From: JAEUMW01 sp963734295
GTDB taxonomy: Bacteria > Pseudomonadota > Gammaproteobacteria > Burkholderiales > JAEUMW01
Direction: 5' to 3'
DNA length: 64,000 nt
Assembly: GCA_963734295.1 (NCBI GenBank)
Contig: CAVTGS010000010.1
Location: 118,348 to 182,347 of the forward strand
In this document: positions 62,471 to 64,000 of the stretch, one piece after another
How the letters are laid out: every line of letters begins with the position of its first letter
How positions within the stretch are numbered: position 1 is the first letter of the stretch
Notes under the pieces: model-generated
Seen by the model: the letters and a program-made list of their open reading frames with translations, nothing else
Databases searched by the model: none
What the model was told of the DNA's origin: nothing
Program-made: the position numbers and the translations under genes

Positions 62471-64000
62471 ATGCGGACCTCGTCCGGGGCGCGGCGCGTG
62501 ATGGTGCTGTGCGTGCTGCTGATGGCGGTGTCCGCCTTTGCGGCGCCGGACCCGCAAGCGCTCTACGCCACGCACTGCGCGAGCTGCCACGGCGCCGACC
62601 GCCTGGGCGGCATGGGTCCCGCGCTGCTGCCTGAAAATCTCGAGCGATTGAAGCGCGCCGACGCGGTCAAGGTGATCGCGAACGGGCGCGCCGCGACGCA
62701 GATGCCGGGCTTTGCGCAAACGCTCTCGGCGGACGAGATCGAGGCGCTGGCGGGCTTCGTGTACGCGAAGGTCGAGCCGCCGCCCAAGTGGGGCGAAGCC
62801 GAGATCGCTGCGTCGCGGATCGAGACGGTGCCGCCCGGCAGCCTGCCCGACCGCCCGCAGTTCGAGGCCGATCCGATGAACCTCTTCGTCGTGGTGGAGG
62901 CGGGCGACCATCACGTCACCATCTTGGACGGCGACCGCTTCGAGCCGCTCGCGCGCGTGCCCACCCGCTACGCCCTGCACGGCGGCCCGAAGTTCACGCC
63001 GGACGGGCGTTACGTGTTCTTCGGCTCGCGCGACGGCTGGGTGACGAAGTTCGATCTCTGGAACCTCACGACGGTCGCCGAGGTGCGCGCGGGGCTCAAC
63101 ACCCGCAACGTCGCGGTGTCCGGCGACGGCCGCTACGTCATGGTCGCGAACTATCTGCCGCACACGCTGGTGGTGCTGGACGCGCGCGACCTCGCTCTCG
63201 TCAAGGTGATCGAGGTCCGCGACCAACAGGGCAAGAGCTCGCGCGTGTCGGCGGTGTACGACGCGGCGCCGCGCAAGAGCTTCGTCGCGGCGCTGAAGGA
63301 CATTCCCGAGATCTGGGAGATCTCCTACGACGACAACGCCGCGCCGATCTACGACGGCCTCGTCCACGATTACAAACTCGGCGAGGGGATCGCGCTGCCG
63401 GGCAAGCTCAACCCGCGCCGCACGCCGCTTACCGAAGTGCTCGACGATTTCTTCTTCGATCCGAGTTACGCGTACGTTATCGGTGCCGCGCGCACGGGCG
63501 GCAAGGGGCAGGTGGTGAATCTCGACGTGCGGCGCAAGATCGCGGACGTGCCGCTGCCGGGGCTGCCCCACCTCGGCTCGGGCATTTCATGGGATTACGG
63601 CGGCACCCGGGTGTTGGCGACGCCGAATTTCAAGGATGGTGTGGTGAGCGTCATCGACATGAAGAGCTGGCAGGTCGTGAAGGCGATTCCCACGCTCGGC
63701 CCCGCGTTCTTCATGCGCAGCCACGAGGCCACGCCCTACGCGTGGGTGGATGCGATGATGAGCCCCGACAAGGACACGATGCAGCTCATCGACAAGCGCA
63801 CGCTGGAGGTGGCGAAGGCGGTACGCCCGGAACCCGGCAAGACCGCCGCGCATGTCGAGTTCACGAAAGACGGACGCTACGCCCTGGTGTCGATCTGGGA
63901 GCAGGACGGCGCGCTGGTGATCTACGACGCGCAGACCCTGGAGGTAGTGAAGCGTCTGCCGATGAAGAAGCCGGTGGGAAAGTACAACGTGTGGAACAAG
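62471..64000 (+). CDS. nirN: Dihydro-heme d1 dehydrogenase NirN, 3' end cut
   Basis: NirN performs the last step of heme d1 synthesis, forming the acrylate side chain. 510 codons are visible without a stop, and the right edge cuts the gene. It has a signal peptide ('VMVLCVLLMAVSAFAAP'), a cytochrome c domain with 'THCASCHGADRLGGMGPALL', a methionine region 'ATQMPGFAQTLSADEIEALA', and a d1-type propeller ('YVFFGSRDGWVTKFDLWNL', 'YALVSIWEQDGALVIYDAQTL' in part). The end 'PVGKYNVWNK' is close to the usual C-terminus, so only a few residues are missing. Confidence 0.93.
   Translation, partial: MRTSSGARRVMVLCVLLMAVSAFAAPDPQALYATHCASCHGADRLGGMGPALLPENLERLKRADAVKVIANGRAATQMPGFAQTLSADEIEALAGFVYAKVEPPPKWGEAEIAASRIETVPPGSLPDRPQFEADPMNLFVVVEAGDHHVTILDGDRFEPLARVPTRYALHGGPKFTPDGRYVFFGSRDGWVTKFDLWNLTTVAEVRAGLNTRNVAVSGDGRYVMVANYLPHTLVVLDARDLALVKVIEVRDQQGKSSRVSAVYDAAPRKSFVAALKDIPEIWEISYDDNAAPIYDGLVHDYKLGEGIALPGKLNPRRTPLTEVLDDFFFDPSYAYVIGAARTGGKGQVVNLDVRRKIADVPLPGLPHLGSGISWDYGGTRVLATPNFKDGVVSVIDMKSWQVVKAIPTLGPAFFMRSHEATPYAWVDAMMSPDKDTMQLIDKRTLEVAKAVRPEPGKTAAHVEFTKDGRYALVSIWEQDGALVIYDAQTLEVVKRLPMKKPVGKYNVWNK

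Noticed and set aside
61934..63571. Minus-strand open frame (545 codons) opposite nirJ and nirN
   Set aside because: Both plus-strand genes are well conserved; the antisense frame is a shadow.

Overview
The window is GC-rich, gene-dense DNA from a proteobacterium, most likely a betaproteobacterium. Gene order supports this: bioF-bioH-bioC-bioD, a coxB-coxA-ctaG-coxC cluster followed by surf1, ctaB and a SCO gene, rpoH-ftsY-M16 peptidases-rsmD-coaD-ferredoxin-mutM, and TPR lipoprotein-lolB-ispE-tRNA-Gln-prs-rplY-pth-ychF. This is inferred from synteny; there is no rRNA gene or marker search behind it.

Layout. 1-2661: biotin synthesis (end of bioF, bioH, bioC, bioD). 2771-6250: membrane proteins on the minus strand (CPA2-type antiporter, DUF389 protein, SH3-type lipoprotein). 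6514-14816: aa3/caa3-type cytochrome c oxidase with its assembly factors (CtaG, SURF1, heme O synthase, SCO). 14889-21809: housekeeping genes (rpoH, ftsY, two M16 proteins, rsmD, coaD, ferredoxin, mutM). 21826-25712: Gld-like ABC exporter operon. 25900-32844: TPR lipoprotein to ychF. 32910-36443: a small accessory patch with vapBC, a decayed type III methylase start, an intact IS1634-type element and IS debris. 36444-44463: minus-strand dppABCDF-like peptide importer plus 5-oxoprolinase subunits pxpBCA. 44527-52535: minus-strand operon with a cyclase/ATPase/TPR regulator, YcaO, TfuA, a zinc metallopeptidase and a protein ending in (RGAAAS)-type hexapeptide repeats. 52799-64000: denitrification region with a Dnr-like Crp/Fnr regulator, a LuxR-type regulator, nirE, and nirS-nirM-nirC-nirF-nirDL-nirG-nirH-nirJ-nirN, which covers cytochrome cd1 nitrite reductase and its heme d1 pathway. 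nirN runs off the end.

The most interesting part is the YcaO-TfuA operon. YcaO plus TfuA is the pair known for peptide-backbone thioamidation. Here it has no azoline partner proteins, is coupled by ATGA overlaps to a signalling-type regulator, and is followed by a peptidase and a protein whose tail is six in-register RGA-initiated hexapeptides written with different synonymous codons. That tail is a candidate repeated-core substrate. A peptide importer with pyroglutamate-cleaving enzymes follows on the same strand.

Quality note. At least five genes (bioH, lolB, ispE, the cyclase regulator, nirS) are broken by small indels, mostly one base in short G or C runs, while the protein on each side is well conserved. 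The pattern looks more like consensus errors in the assembly than real gene decay, and I annotate these genes as frameshifted CDS. Two FNR/Dnr-type boxes (TTGAT-N4-ATCAA class) lie before nirS and nirC and match the Dnr-like regulator nearby.
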